In this document: positions 1-9,174 of the stretch, piece by piece
Layout of the letters: every line of letters starts with the position of its first letter
Numbering within the stretch: the first letter of the stretch is position 1
Assembly: GCF_000264455.2 (NCBI RefSeq)
Contig: NC_017956.1
Coordinates: 2,091,501-2,155,500 of the forward strand
Direction: 5' to 3'
Source of the DNA: Tistrella mobilis KA081020-065
GTDB taxonomy: Bacteria > Pseudomonadota > Alphaproteobacteria > Tistrellales > Tistrellaceae
DNA length: 64,000 nt
Made by a program: the position numbers and the translations under genes
Notes under the pieces: generated by a model
What the model saw: the letters and a program-made list of their open reading frames with translations, nothing else
Database searches by the model: none
What the model was told of the DNA's origin: nothing

Positions 1-771
1 CACCTGTTCCGGCGCCAGATGGACGGTGACCACGCCGTTCACCGCCCGGATCACCGGATCGGCATGCGCGCGTTCGATGATGGCAGCCTGCAATGCCGGC
101 GCCGCCCGCTCGCCGATCAGCAGCCCCATGCTCTCGCGCGCCAGGAAGACGGCGGTTGCCGCCAGAACCAGACCAATGCCGATGGAGGCGGCGCCATCCA
201 GCTCCGGCATGTCGAGCAGATCGGCGGCGAGAATGCCCGCGGCTGCGATGACGATGCCGAGCAGGGCGGCGCTGTCTTCCAGGAGCACGGTGAAGACCGT
301 CGGATCCTTGCTGCGCCGGATGGCGGTCAGCCAACCGAGATCGCCCTTCCGCGCCCGGAACTCCAGCAGCGCGACCCGCCAGGACCAGCCTTCGAACAGG
401 AAGGCCAGCCCCAGCACCACATAGCTGACGGTCAGGTTGTCGGCCGGCTCCGGCGCCAGCACATGGCGGATGCCTTCGTAAAGCGACACCCCCGCCCCCA
501 GGGCGAAGACCAGCAAGGCGACCACGAAGCTCCAGAAATAGAGCTCGCGGCCATAGCCCAGCGGGTGGATCTCGTCCGGCGGCCGGGATGAACGGCTAAG
601 GCCGAGGAGGAGGAGCAGTTCGTTGCAGGTATCGACCAGCGAATGCACCCCCTCGCTCAGCATGGCCGAGCTGCCGGTGTAAACTGCGGCGGCGAATTTC
701 GTCACCGCGATCGCCAGATTGCCGGCGAGTGCCGCATAGATCGTTCGTTTCGTGCCGGCGCTCGCCGTCAT
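1..771 (-). CDS. cation diffusion facilitator family transporter (C-terminus outside window)
   Basis: Partial gene: 257 codons from an ATG at 771 run off the left edge with no stop. The product resembles CDF metal/proton antiporters of the SLC30A9 (ZnT9)-like branch, which export divalent cations such as Zn2+ across the inner membrane. The second membrane helix carries an HxxxD pair (SEGVHSLVDT), a fourth-to-fifth helix region carries LLEDSAALLG, and the loop HPLGYGRELYFW is typical of this branch. AGAGG lies 8 bases before the start. The gene begins 11 bases after the PQQ dehydrogenase stop on the same strand, so the two are probably co-transcribed. The metal cannot be read from the sequence. 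Family call is firm, substrate is inference. Confidence 0.88.
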   Translation of the reverse strand, partial: MTASAGTKRTIYAALAGNLAIAVTKFAAAVYTGSSAMLSEGVHSLVDTCNELLLLLGLSRSSRPPDEIHPLGYGRELYFWSFVVALLVFALGAGVSLYEGIRHVLAPEPADNLTVSYVVLGLAFLFEGWSWRVALLEFRARKGDLGWLTAIRRSKDPTVFTVLLEDSAALLGIVIAAAGILAADLLDMPELDGAASIGIGLVLAATAVFLARESMGLLIGERAAPALQAAIIERAHADPVIRAVNGVVTVHLAPEQV

Positions 772-782
772 TGGCAATCCTC

Positions 783-3200
783 TCAGCCCTGGGGCAGCGC
801 ATAGGCGATCAGTTCATCGCCGATCGGCGTTTCCATGAAGTGATGCCCGCCGGCCATGATCACCAGATACTGGCGGCCATCGATCTCGTAGGTCATCGGC
901 GTCGCCTGGCCGCCGGCCGGCAGCACGTCGGACCAGACCGTCTCGCCGGTCTCGATGTCGATGGCCCGGATCAGGTTGTCGGTGGCGGCGGCGATGAAGA
1001 CCAGGCCGCCCGCGGTCACCACCGCTCCGCCGTTATTGGGCGTGCCGATATCGACCGGCAACATCGAGGGGATGCCGAAGGGGCCGTTGGTGCGGGCCTC
1101 GCCGAAGGGCCGGTCCCACAGGGTCTCGCCGGTTTCCATGTCGATCGCCCGGATGCCGCCATAGGGCGGCTCCTTGCAGAGCAGCAGGGTGACCGGCAGA
1201 CGCCAGCCGGCATTGACGTTGATGGCATAGGGCGTGCCGGCCTGCGGGTCGCCGGCCCCTTCCTGGCCGCCGAATTCCCCGCGTTCCTCGCTTCGCGGCG
1301 CCCAGCCCAGCCGCTCGGCTTCCTCGCGCGGAACCAGGCGGTTGTGGTTCGGCATGTCGTTGTAATTGGCTATGATCACGCCGCGGCTGGGATCGACGGC
1401 GATGCCGCCCCAATCGGAGCCGCCGTTATAGCCCGGATACTCCACCCAATGAGTGTCGGTGGTCGGCGGGGTGTAGAAGCCCTTATAGCTCGCCTGTCGA
1501 TACTGAATGCGGCAGATCATCTGATCGATCGGCGACATCCCCCACATCTTCGCCTCGGTCAGATCCTCGCGGCGCAGCGTATGGTAGAGCGAGAAGGGCT
1601 GGGTGGCCGACCGCTCGTCGGGCTCGACACCACCCTGCGGCACCGGCCTTTCCTCGACACCGGTGATCGGCCGGCCGGTCCGGCGGTCGAGCACATACAT
1701 GTCGCCCTGCTTGCTGGGCAGGATCAGCGCCGGCACCGCCCCCTCTCCGGTCGGGAAATCAACCAGGGTCGCCTGTGAGCCCAGGTCGTAATCCCAGACA
1801 TCCTTGTGCACGGTCTGGAACGACCAGACGGGCCGGCCCGTGTTCACGTCGATCGCGACCAGAGAAGTGGCATAGCGGTTCTCCGCCTCAGACCGGTCAC
1901 TGCTCCAATAATCGACCGCCGAATTGCCCATCGGCAGATAGACCAGACCCAGCTCTTCGTCGCCGGATGCCGTGGTCCACATATTGGGGGTGCCGCGGGT
2001 ATAGGTTTCGCCCTCGGGCGGCAGGCCGGTGATATCAGGGCGGACCATGTCCCAGGCCCAGCGCAGCTCGCCGGTGACGGCGTCATAGGCCTGGATCACG
2101 CCCGAAGGGGCGCTGCGCTTCTGACCATCCAGCACCTGATGGCCGGTCACGATCACCCCCTGCACGATCACCGGCGGCGAGGTGATCGACACCATGCCCG
2201 GCACCACCGGGCCCATGCCCTGCTTGATGTCGACGGCGCCGTTCTCGCCAAAGCCGGTACAGGGCGCGCCGGTGCGGGCGTCCACGGCCAGAATTCGGCC
2301 GTCGAGCGTGCCCTCGATGATCCGGGTCGCACAGATTTCCGCAGCCGGCACGTCCGGTGCTTCGAAATAGCTCACCCCGCGGCAGGCCGCCGTATAGGGG
2401 ATGAAACGATCCTCGACACCCGGGTCGTGGCGCCAGCGCTCCTCGCCGCTTTCGGCGTCGAGCGCGATCAGGATGTTCTTGGCGGAACAGAGATAGAGCG
2501 TGTCGCCAATCTTGAGCGGGGTGGTCTCGGCACCATAGGACCCCTCGGCCGCCTCGCTCGGCAGATCGCGGGTGTGGTAGACCCAGGCCCGTTCCAGCCC
2601 GTCGACATTGGCAGGTGTGATCTGGTCCAGCGGCGACCAGCGACGGGCGGCATAGGTGCCGCCATAGGCCGGCCAGTCGGCCCCGGTATCCCGCAGAGAG
2701 GGATCGGTCATTTCCATCCGGCCCGGGGGCGGCAGATTGGCCAGCTGACGTTCCGGCGCATTCTGGACGACGACGACACCGACCAGAACCGCCGCGACGA
2801 TCAGCACCACCACACCGGCCACCGCCCCGCTTGCATGCAGACGGACCGGACGCAGCATCGGCGTCAGGGCCACGGCGATCAGCAGCAGCACCAGCGGCCC
2901 GACCAGCCGCGGCACCAGCGCCCATCCGTCCATCCCGACTTCCCAGAAGGCCCAGAGCAGTGTGGCGACGAAGACCGCCGCATAGACCCAGAAGCCGGAC
3001 CAGCGTCGCATGGCCATAAGCCCGCCGGAAATGATCAGTCCAAGCCCCGCCGGCAGGTAGTAGGCCGAGCCGCCGAGCGCCAGCAGCCAGCCGCCGCCGA
3101 TAGCGAGCACCAGGCCGATCAGCACCAGGACGGCGGCCAGAATCCACAGCGCCCAGGGACGACGCCTCCGTTCGGGGACGGGAACGGTTTCGTCGGACAT
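783..3200 (-). CDS. gcd: membrane-bound PQQ-dependent dehydrogenase, glucose/quinate/shikimate type
   Basis: 805 aa, the usual length for membrane glucose dehydrogenase. Residues 1-145 form about five hydrophobic helices that anchor the enzyme and bind ubiquinone. The rest is the periplasmic eight-bladed quinoprotein propeller, beginning near WPAYGGTYAARRWSPLDQIT and containing repeated W-type motifs such as GGLVFIAAATDNLIRA. In this family the enzyme oxidises an aldose (or quinate/shikimate) in the periplasm and passes electrons to the quinone pool. No pqq biosynthesis gene is in the window. A gluconolactonase-like gene lies 5 kb away (8118-9164) and could act on the lactone product, but that link is inference. 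Glucose specificity is the default choice; quinate or shikimate cannot be excluded. Confidence 0.9.
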   Translation of the reverse strand: MSDETVPVPERRRRPWALWILAAVLVLIGLVLAIGGGWLLALGGSAYYLPAGLGLIISGGLMAMRRWSGFWVYAAVFVATLLWAFWEVGMDGWALVPRLVGPLVLLLIAVALTPMLRPVRLHASGAVAGVVVLIVAAVLVGVVVVQNAPERQLANLPPPGRMEMTDPSLRDTGADWPAYGGTYAARRWSPLDQITPANVDGLERAWVYHTRDLPSEAAEGSYGAETTPLKIGDTLYLCSAKNILIALDAESGEERWRHDPGVEDRFIPYTAACRGVSYFEAPDVPAAEICATRIIEGTLDGRILAVDARTGAPCTGFGENGAVDIKQGMGPVVPGMVSITSPPVIVQGVIVTGHQVLDGQKRSAPSGVIQAYDAVTGELRWAWDMVRPDITGLPPEGETYTRGTPNMWTTASGDEELGLVYLPMGNSAVDYWSSDRSEAENRYATSLVAIDVNTGRPVWSFQTVHKDVWDYDLGSQATLVDFPTGEGAVPALILPSKQGDMYVLDRRTGRPITGVEERPVPQGGVEPDERSATQPFSLYHTLRREDLTEAKMWGMSPIDQMICRIQYRQASYKGFYTPPTTDTHWVEYPGYNGGSDWGGIAVDPSRGVIIANYNDMPNHNRLVPREEAERLGWAPRSEERGEFGGQEGAGDPQAGTPYAINVNAGWRLPVTLLLCKEPPYGGIRAIDMETGETLWDRPFGEARTNGPFGIPSMLPVDIGTPNNGGAVVTAGGLVFIAAATDNLIRAIDIETGETVWSDVLPAGGQATPMTYEIDGRQYLVIMAGGHHFMETPIGDELIAYALPQG

Positions 3201-3280
3201 GTCTCTGCTCTCCCGTGATGCTTGGTACGCGCACCCTGCGTACGCATTTCGGCAACGCCGGGATGACGCCGGACGTTCCC

Positions 3281-3318
3281 GAAAAGCTTGACTATCTTAT
3301 GCTCACTCTGACTATATT
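3281..3318 (+). promoter_or_regulatory. candidate promoter of nadABC with an ATGCTCA half-site in the spacer
   Basis: TTGACT (3288-3293) and TATATT (3313-3318) are separated by 19 bases, slightly longer than ideal. The spacer contains ATGCTCA (3299-3305), which repeats one arm of the palindrome at 3357-3375. This suggests the same regulator could touch the core promoter. The region also lies between divergent gcd and nadA. Confidence 0.4.
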
Positions 3319-3356
3319 TGATCGCCCGGCCGTGCCGGGATTTTTCACCCCCTGGA

Positions 3357-3375
3357 AATGCTCAACTTGAGCATT
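3357..3375. promoter_or_regulatory. perfect palindromic operator candidate before nadA
   Basis: AATGCTCAA-C-TTGAGCATT is a perfect 9-bp inverted repeat around one base, placed 37 bases before the preferred nadA start. Alphaproteobacterial NAD operons are known to be controlled by the repressor NadQ, and this is a natural candidate site. The assignment to NadQ is inference from position; no nadQ gene is in the window. Confidence 0.6.
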
Positions 3376-3412
3376 AATGCCTTCCCCGGGGATGCTTCGG
3401 GAGATCGAGCCG

Positions 3413-4387
3413 ATGACCGCCTTTCAGCCCGCCGTGCCGATGCCGGCCCCGCTCCGCCATCTGATGCCCGAGATCGAATGGGCCGTGCATGCCGAAGAGG
3501 TGGCGCAGATCCGCAGGCTCAAGCGCGAGCGTGATGCCGTGATTCTGGCCCACAACTATCAAACGCCCGAGATCTTTCACGGCGTCGCCGATATCGTCGG
3601 CGACAGCCTGGCCCTGGCGCGTGAGGCGGTGGCGACCGATGCCGCGGTCATCGTGCTCGCCGGGGTTCACTTCATGGCCGAGACCGCCAAGATCCTTAAT
3701 CCGGACCGCCGGGTGCTGATTCCCGACGACATGGCCGGCTGCTCTCTGGCCGACTCGATCACCGCCGCCGATGTGGCGGCACTCAGGGCCCGGCACCCGG
3801 GCGTGCCGGTGGTGACCTATGTGAACACCTCCGCCGAGGTGAAGGCGGCCTCCGATATCTGCTGCACTTCGGGCAACGCGCTGAAAGTGGTCGAAAGCCT
3901 GGGCGTGTCCGAGGTGATCATGATCCCCGACGGCTATCTGGCGCGAAACATCGCGGCGCGGACCCGGGTCAGGATCATCACCTGGGATGGCGCCTGCGAG
4001 GTTCATGAGCGCTTCACCCCTGAGGACATCCGCCGGATGCGCGCGGAACATGCCGGCGTCACCGTGGTCGCCCATCCCGAATGCCCGCCCGAGGTGGTCG
4101 CTGAAGCGGATTTCGCCGGCTCGACCGCCGAGATGATCGACTTCGTTGACCGCCGGCGCCCGCCGCGCGTCGCCCTGATCACCGAATGCTCGATGAGCGA
4201 CAATGTCGCCGCCGGCTTCCCCGACATCTCATTCGTGAAGCCGTGCAACATGTGCCCGCATATGAAGCGCATCACCCTTCCCGGCATCCGGCGCGCGCTG
4301 GAAACCATGAGCCACGAGGTCACGGTGCCCGCCGATATCGCCCGGGATGCGCGCCGGGCGGTGGAACGCATGCTCAGCATCCGGTGA
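3413..4387 (+). CDS. nadA: quinolinate synthase A
   Basis: 324 aa from the ATG at 3413. NadA condenses iminoaspartate with dihydroxyacetone phosphate to quinolinate, using a [4Fe-4S] cluster, in de novo NAD synthesis. Expected cluster cysteines are visible: C110 (AGCSLAD), C195 (GACEVHERF) and C281 of the KPCNMCPHMK motif; their spacing of 85 and 86 residues matches the family. The AHNYQTPEI motif is near the N-terminus. In-frame ATGs at 3377 and 3392 are less likely because GGGAG sits 9 bases before 3413, while 3377 directly abuts the operator palindrome. First gene of nadA-nadB-nadC, 5 bases before nadB. Confidence 0.96.
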   Translation: MTAFQPAVPMPAPLRHLMPEIEWAVHAEEVAQIRRLKRERDAVILAHNYQTPEIFHGVADIVGDSLALAREAVATDAAVIVLAGVHFMAETAKILNPDRRVLIPDDMAGCSLADSITAADVAALRARHPGVPVVTYVNTSAEVKAASDICCTSGNALKVVESLGVSEVIMIPDGYLARNIAARTRVRIITWDGACEVHERFTPEDIRRMRAEHAGVTVVAHPECPPEVVAEADFAGSTAEMIDFVDRRRPPRVALITECSMSDNVAAGFPDISFVKPCNMCPHMKRITLPGIRRALETMSHEVTVPADIARDARRAVERMLSIR

Positions 4388-4392
4388 CGGCC

Positions 4393-5910
4393 ATGTTCAC
4401 GCCTCTCGACCCACCGATCGAAACACTGACGACCGGGGTGGTCGTGGTCGGCGCCGGTGCCGCCGGTCTCGCCACGGCGCTCAATCTCGCCCCCTGCCAG
4501 GTGGTGGTTCTGGCGCATGGGCCTGCAGCCACCGGCTGGGCCCAGGGCGGCATAGCCGCCGCCACCGGACCGGACGACAGCCCGGCCTTTCATGCCGCCG
4601 ATACCGCGGCCGCCGGCGCAGGTCTGGTCGATCCCCTGGTCGCCGCCCTGGTGACGGCGGCCGGACCCGGCTGCATCGACTGGCTGCAAAGCGCGGGTGT
4701 GACCTTCGACCGCGGTACCGATGGCCGTCCGGCCCGCGGTCTCGAAGCCGCCCACGGCCGCGCGCGGATTCTTCACGCCGGGGGCGATGCGACCGGGCGG
4801 GCGATCCTTGCCGCCCTCACCGCCCGGGCGGCCGCCGCACCCCACATCCGCCGGCTCGACAATGCCGAGGCAACAGCCCTGCTGACCGATGCCCGGGGCC
4901 GGATCGCCGGCATCATCGTCGACCTGACCGGCCGCCGGCTGATGATCCGTACCCCGGCCGTCGTGCTCGCCACCGGCGGCATCGGCGGGCTCTACGCCCA
5001 CAGCACCAATCCGCCCGGCGCCACTGGCCGCGGCCTCGCCCTCGCCGCACGGATCGGCGCCCGGCTTCGCGACCTCGAATTCGTGCAGTTCCACCCGACC
5101 GCCATGGATCTCGGCGGCGATCCGATGCCACTCGCCTCGGAAGCGATCCGCGGCGCCGGGGCGGTGCTGATCGACGGCGCCGGACGACCGGTCATGGCCG
5201 GCATCTCCGGTGGCGACCTCGCCCCCCGCGATGTCGTCGCCCGGCAGGTCGCCGCCACCATCGACGCGGGCGATCGGGTATTCCTGGATGCCCGCGCCGC
5301 GATCGGCCCCGGCTTTGCCGAGCGTTTCCCGACCGCCGCCGCGGCCTGCAGGACGGCAGGGATCGATCCCGCATCGCAGCCGATCCCGGTTGCGCCGGCT
5401 GCACACTACCATATGGGCGGTATCGCCGTGGATCTCGCCGGCCGCACCGGCATTCCCGGCCTCTGGGCCGCGGGCGAAGTGGCCGCGACAGGGCTGCACG
5501 GCGCCAACCGTCTGGCGTCGAACTCGTTGCTCGAAGCCCTGGTCTGCGGTGGCTGGGTGGCTCGCGACATTCTTTCCACCTCCCCCGATGCCCGCGCTCC
5601 GGTCATCCGGCAGGCCCTCCGCACCGGGCGGGCCGGAACCGGCGAGGGCGCGGTCGCGATCGGGCGCCTGCGTGCCGCAATGTCCCGTCAAGCCGGCGTG
5701 CTGCGCGACGCCGCAGGCCTCGACCAACTGATCGGTCTTGCAGCCGCCATCGAGGCCGACCCGCAGCTGCCGGCGGCGATTGCCGATCGCGCCCTGGTCT
5801 GCCGTCTGATCGCGGAAGCCGCCCGTGACCGCCCCGACAGCATCGGTGCCCATCAGCGCGCCGACACCACCCCCCTCGCCCTCCGGGAGCGCAGCCATGT
5901 CCCTGCCTGA
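4393..5910 (+). CDS. nadB: L-aspartate oxidase
   Basis: 505 aa. NadB is an FAD enzyme that oxidises L-aspartate to iminoaspartate, the unstable substrate handed to NadA. The FAD Rossmann motif GAGAAG is at residues 20-25, QGGIAAA follows, and the flavoprotein signature HGANRLASNSLLEAL begins at residue 369. The open frame extends further 5', into nadA, but MFTPLDPPIE at 4393 is the only start that fits the family N-terminus and the 5-base gap after nadA. The C-terminal helical domain is somewhat short compared with enterobacterial NadB (about 540 aa). The end overlaps nadC by 14 bases, implying translational coupling. Confidence 0.95.
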   Translation: MFTPLDPPIETLTTGVVVVGAGAAGLATALNLAPCQVVVLAHGPAATGWAQGGIAAATGPDDSPAFHAADTAAAGAGLVDPLVAALVTAAGPGCIDWLQSAGVTFDRGTDGRPARGLEAAHGRARILHAGGDATGRAILAALTARAAAAPHIRRLDNAEATALLTDARGRIAGIIVDLTGRRLMIRTPAVVLATGGIGGLYAHSTNPPGATGRGLALAARIGARLRDLEFVQFHPTAMDLGGDPMPLASEAIRGAGAVLIDGAGRPVMAGISGGDLAPRDVVARQVAATIDAGDRVFLDARAAIGPGFAERFPTAAAACRTAGIDPASQPIPVAPAAHYHMGGIAVDLAGRTGIPGLWAAGEVAATGLHGANRLASNSLLEALVCGGWVARDILSTSPDARAPVIRQALRTGRAGTGEGAVAIGRLRAAMSRQAGVLRDAAGLDQLIGLAAAIEADPQLPAAIADRALVCRLIAEAARDRPDSIGAHQRADTTPLALRERSHVPA

Positions 5911-6754
5911 TCTCTCTCATCTTCCGGACATCCTGGTGGAGCCGATCCTGCGCGCGGCTCTGATCGAGGATCTGGGCCGTGCCGGCGACATCACCTCGGC
6001 CGCCGTGATCCCCGCGGGGGCCCGCATGGCGGCGGTGATGGCCGCACGTCAGCCGGGGGTGATGGCGGGTGGCACCGTCGCCGCCCTCGCCTTCCGTCTG
6101 CTCGATCCCGGGGTGGAGACGCGGATCATCATCCCCGACGGCGCCGCAGTGGTCCCCGGCGACGTGGTCATGACGATCGAGGGGCCTGCCCGCTCGGTGC
6201 TGGGGGCGGAGCGGGTGGCGCTTAACCTCGCCTGCCGGCTGGCCGGCATCGCCACCGCCACCGCCGGTCTGGTCGCCGCCGCAGCCCCCCATCAGGCCCG
6301 GATCACCTGCACCCGCAAGACGACGCCCGGCCTCCGCTTGCTCGAGAAATATGCCGTGCGTGCCGGCGGCGGTGCCAATCATCGCTTCGGCCTGGATGAC
6401 GCGGTGCTGATCAAGGACAACCATATCGCGGTCGCAGGCGGTGCCGGCATCGCCATCCGTCGCGCCCGCGCCCATGTCGGCCATCTGGTGAAGATCGAGG
6501 TCGAAATCGACCGCCTGGATCAGCTGGACGAGGTTCTGGAAGCGGGTGCCGATGCGATCCTGCTCGACAACATGACACCGGCAGAGCTTGCCGAGGCCGT
6601 GGCCCGCATCGGCGGGCGTGCGATCACCGAAGCCTCGGGCCGGATCACCCGCGAGACGGTCGGCGCCGTCGCAGCCAGTGGCGTCGATCTGATCTCGGCC
6701 GGCTGGCTCACCCATAGCGCGCCGATCCTGGATCTCGGCCTCGACATGCCATGA
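5897..6754 (+). CDS. nadC: nicotinate-nucleotide pyrophosphorylase (carboxylating)
   Basis: 285 aa. NadC converts quinolinate plus PRPP to nicotinate mononucleotide, CO2 and PPi, finishing the operon's pathway. Recognisable features are EDLGRAGDITS near the N-terminus, TRKTTPGLR with K141, RAGGGANHRFGLDDAVLIKD and LLDNMTP. The ATG at 5897 was chosen over an earlier in-frame codon at 5825 because CGGGAG precedes it by 8 bases and the protein then begins at the family N-terminus. It overlaps nadB by 14 bases. No later gene follows on the same strand for about 100 bases, so nadC is probably the last gene of the operon. Confidence 0.96.
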   Translation: MSLPDLSHLPDILVEPILRAALIEDLGRAGDITSAAVIPAGARMAAVMAARQPGVMAGGTVAALAFRLLDPGVETRIIIPDGAAVVPGDVVMTIEGPARSVLGAERVALNLACRLAGIATATAGLVAAAAPHQARITCTRKTTPGLRLLEKYAVRAGGGANHRFGLDDAVLIKDNHIAVAGGAGIAIRRARAHVGHLVKIEVEIDRLDQLDEVLEAGADAILLDNMTPAELAEAVARIGGRAITEASGRITRETVGAVAASGVDLISAGWLTHSAPILDLGLDMP

Positions 6755-6861
6755 AGGTATAGCACGCCTGATACGCGCATCTGATCCACCGCTTTAAACC
6801 TTCTTTCAGGATTGGAGGGTGATAGTCTGGATCGCTTCATACTCTGCGGGACGGGCGACAC

Positions 6862-7964
6862 GTGACTGAAGACGGCGAGGCCGGCGGCTCTTCCAGCCGC
6901 ATCGCGACATTGCTGCTGAATGCGACGGGTAGTGACCTGGCGATGTTCCTGGATCTGATCGCCGCGCCGGCCTTCGTGGTCGATCCTGCCGGGGACGGCT
7001 TCATCTTCCGCGCGAACAACGCGGCACATGCAACTGCCACGGGCCTGAGCTTCCGCGAGAAGGCGGGGCTGCGGATGGACGAGTTCCTGCCCGACGACGT
7101 CGCTGTCCAGGTCTGCCGCAAATATGCGACCTGCGTGACCGAACGGGTGCCGCTGACCTATGAGGAGTGCCTTGAACTGCCGGCGGGCCGTCGGTGGTGG
7201 CGCACCACCCTGATCCCACTCAGCGGCCCGGACGGCATGGTCCGGCGGGTCATCGGCACCGGCAACGACATCACGGTGGTCCATCAGCTGAGCGAACGCG
7301 CCCATGCCCTGGTCGTGGAACAGGAAGCGCTGCGCCGGCGCCTGACCCGGACGCTGAAGACCGCCGTCGACGCGCTCGCCACGGCCGTGGAGACGCGGGA
7401 TCCCTATACCGCCGGCCATCAGCGCCAGGTCGCGGAGCTGTCGGAAGCGATCGCCGCCGCCTTCGATCTGGACGACGAAACCCGCGAGATGATCCGGCTC
7501 GGTGCCGTGCTCCATGATGTCGGCAAGCTGGGGGGTGCCCACCGAACTGCTCGTCAAGCCCGGGCGGTTGCGGCAGGAGGAATACGCCCTGATCCGCGCC
7601 CACTGCCCGCATCGGCATCGAGATGATGGACGGGATCGATCTGCCTGAAATCGTCCGGAGCATCGTAACCGATCACCATGAAAGGCTGGACGGCAGCGGC
7701 TATCCGCGCGGGCTGACCGACCGACAGATCGCCCTGCCGGTGAGGATCGTCATGGTGGCGGATGTCATCGACGCCATGCTGACCGACCGTCCCTATCGAC
7801 GCCATCTGGACCTTGCGGCGGTGACCGAGGAACTCTCCCGCCATGGCGGCAAGGCCTATGATCAGGAAGTGGCGGCCGTCGCCCTGTCTCTGATCCGCGG
7901 CGACCTGCCTGGCTTCACACTTCCGGAAAGCTGGCACCTGCATCGGGCGCCCCGGGCTCTCTGA
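6862..7964 (+). pseudogene. PAS plus HD-GYP domain phosphodiesterase, broken by two frameshifts
   Basis: Translation from a GTG at 6862 gives a PAS domain (about residues 30-145), a short coiled linker and the start of an HD-GYP domain (AGHQRQVAEL, then LGAVLHDVGKL). After LHDVGKL the frame is lost. Removing one G from the six-G run 7530-7535 restores GVPTELLVKPGRLRQEEYALIRAH; removing one C near 7606-7608 restores RIGIEMMDG and then TDHHERLDGSGYPRGL through to the stop at 7964. Both halves of the domain are otherwise well conserved. HD-GYP proteins hydrolyse cyclic di-GMP. Either this is a recent pseudogene or the assembly has two indels within about 75 bases. As written, no intact HD-GYP protein can be made. 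Confidence 0.82.
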
Positions 7965-8020
7965 GGTGAGCAGAGAGGCGGTTCAGTCTTGCAGATTGCG
8001 GCGGAACACTGTCCCATCAT

Positions 8021-8041
8021 GGGCCGGCATCCCGCCGGCCC
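8021..8041. terminator. GC-rich hairpin between HD-GYP gene and SMP-30 gene
   Basis: GGGCCGGC-ATCCC-GCCGGCCC forms an 8-bp stem with a 5-base loop. No T-run follows, so termination is uncertain. Confidence 0.25.
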
Positions 8042-8117
8042 GGTATCGGGTAGTGCATGGTCCGCAGAAGGCCACTCCCTGAACCGGCTGATGGCTTCAG
8101 GGAAGGAGATGCCGCTC

Positions 8118-9164
8118 ATGTCCCGCAATCCGCTGGACGGCTTCACCGTCGATCGCGACCGGATCGGCACGATCGGCCGCGATCTGCAGCGTCCGGAATG
8201 CATCCTGGCCGAACGTGACGGCACGCTCTGGGCGGCCGATGCCCGCGGGGGCGTCACCCGCATCGCCGCCGACGGCCGTCAGCATTTCATCGCCCAACGC
8301 GCCGATGCCCGCTTCGCCACCGCCGATCAGGCCACGGCCGGCGCGCTCGAGGCCAAATTCACCCAGGGTACCCTGCCCAACGGGCTCGCCTTCGCCCGCA
8401 ATGGCGACATCCTGATCTCGAATTTCGGCACCGATCTTCTCGAAGTCATGACCCGCGACGGCGAGGTCCGCACGCTTTACGACACGATCGACGGCCAGCC
8501 GATCGGCAAGGTGAATTTCGTTCTGCGCGACAGTCGCGACCGGATCTGGCTGACGGTCTCCACCCGGGTCAATCCCTGGACCGAGGCGGCCGCCCGGCGC
8601 GTCCGCGACGGCTATATCGCGGTGGTCGACCAGAACGGGCTGCGGGTGGTGGCAGAGGGGTTCGCCTTCACCAACGAGATCCGCTTCGACGCAAACGAAG
8701 ACTGGCTCTACATCGTCGAGACCACCGGTCCGCACATCACCCGGATGCGGATGGTCGAGGATCCGGCCGGGGTGCGGCTGACCGATCGCGAGATCTTCGG
8801 CCCCACCCATCTGGGCGGCTGCCCCGACGGCATCGCCTTTGATGCCTTCGGCAATCTGTGGTGCACGCTGATCATGGTCGACCGTCTGGTCGCGATCACG
8901 CCAGAGGGTGAGCTGCGGGTGTTGCTGGACGACGGCGATCCCGAGATCTCCCGCGCCTATATGGCCAAATTCGATGCGGGCACGATCACCATCGACGACA
9001 TGATGCAGGCCCAAGGGACCATTGCCCCCTGGATGGCGAGCGTCACCTTCGGGGGCCCCGACCTGCAGACCGTCTATCTGGGCAGCCTGCGCGGCACCAC
9101 CATTCCCTTCTTCCGCGCGCCCGTAGCCGGGCTGCCGATGATCCACTGGAACGAGCCGCGCTGA
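8118..9164 (+). CDS. SMP-30/gluconolactonase/LRE family protein
   Basis: 348 aa. This family folds as a six-bladed propeller and includes gluconolactonases and related lactone hydrolases. Visible features are RPECILAERDGTLWAADARG at the N-terminus, the mid-protein FTNEIRFDANEDWLYIVETTG and the late PDGIAFDAFGNLWCT, where family metal ligands (E, N, D) usually lie. The open frame begins at 7989, but the ATG at 8118 is preferred: GGAAGGAG ends 9 bases before it and MSRNPLDGF fits the family start. No signal peptide is seen, so it is probably cytoplasmic. A metabolic link to the PQQ dehydrogenase at 783-3200 is possible but not shown. It converges with the permease at 9175-9939. Confidence 0.85.
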   Translation: MSRNPLDGFTVDRDRIGTIGRDLQRPECILAERDGTLWAADARGGVTRIAADGRQHFIAQRADARFATADQATAGALEAKFTQGTLPNGLAFARNGDILISNFGTDLLEVMTRDGEVRTLYDTIDGQPIGKVNFVLRDSRDRIWLTVSTRVNPWTEAAARRVRDGYIAVVDQNGLRVVAEGFAFTNEIRFDANEDWLYIVETTGPHITRMRMVEDPAGVRLTDREIFGPTHLGGCPDGIAFDAFGNLWCTLIMVDRLVAITPEGELRVLLDDGDPEISRAYMAKFDAGTITIDDMMQAQGTIAPWMASVTFGGPDLQTVYLGSLRGTTIPFFRAPVAGLPMIHWNEPR

Positions 9165-9174
9165 CGGCAGCCCG

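Noticed and set aside
729-3218. Long + strand frames opposite gcd (349 and 470 codons)
   Set aside because: They are GC-rich shadow frames of the real minus-strand gene, have no family resemblance and read as Arg/His/Gly-rich mixtures.
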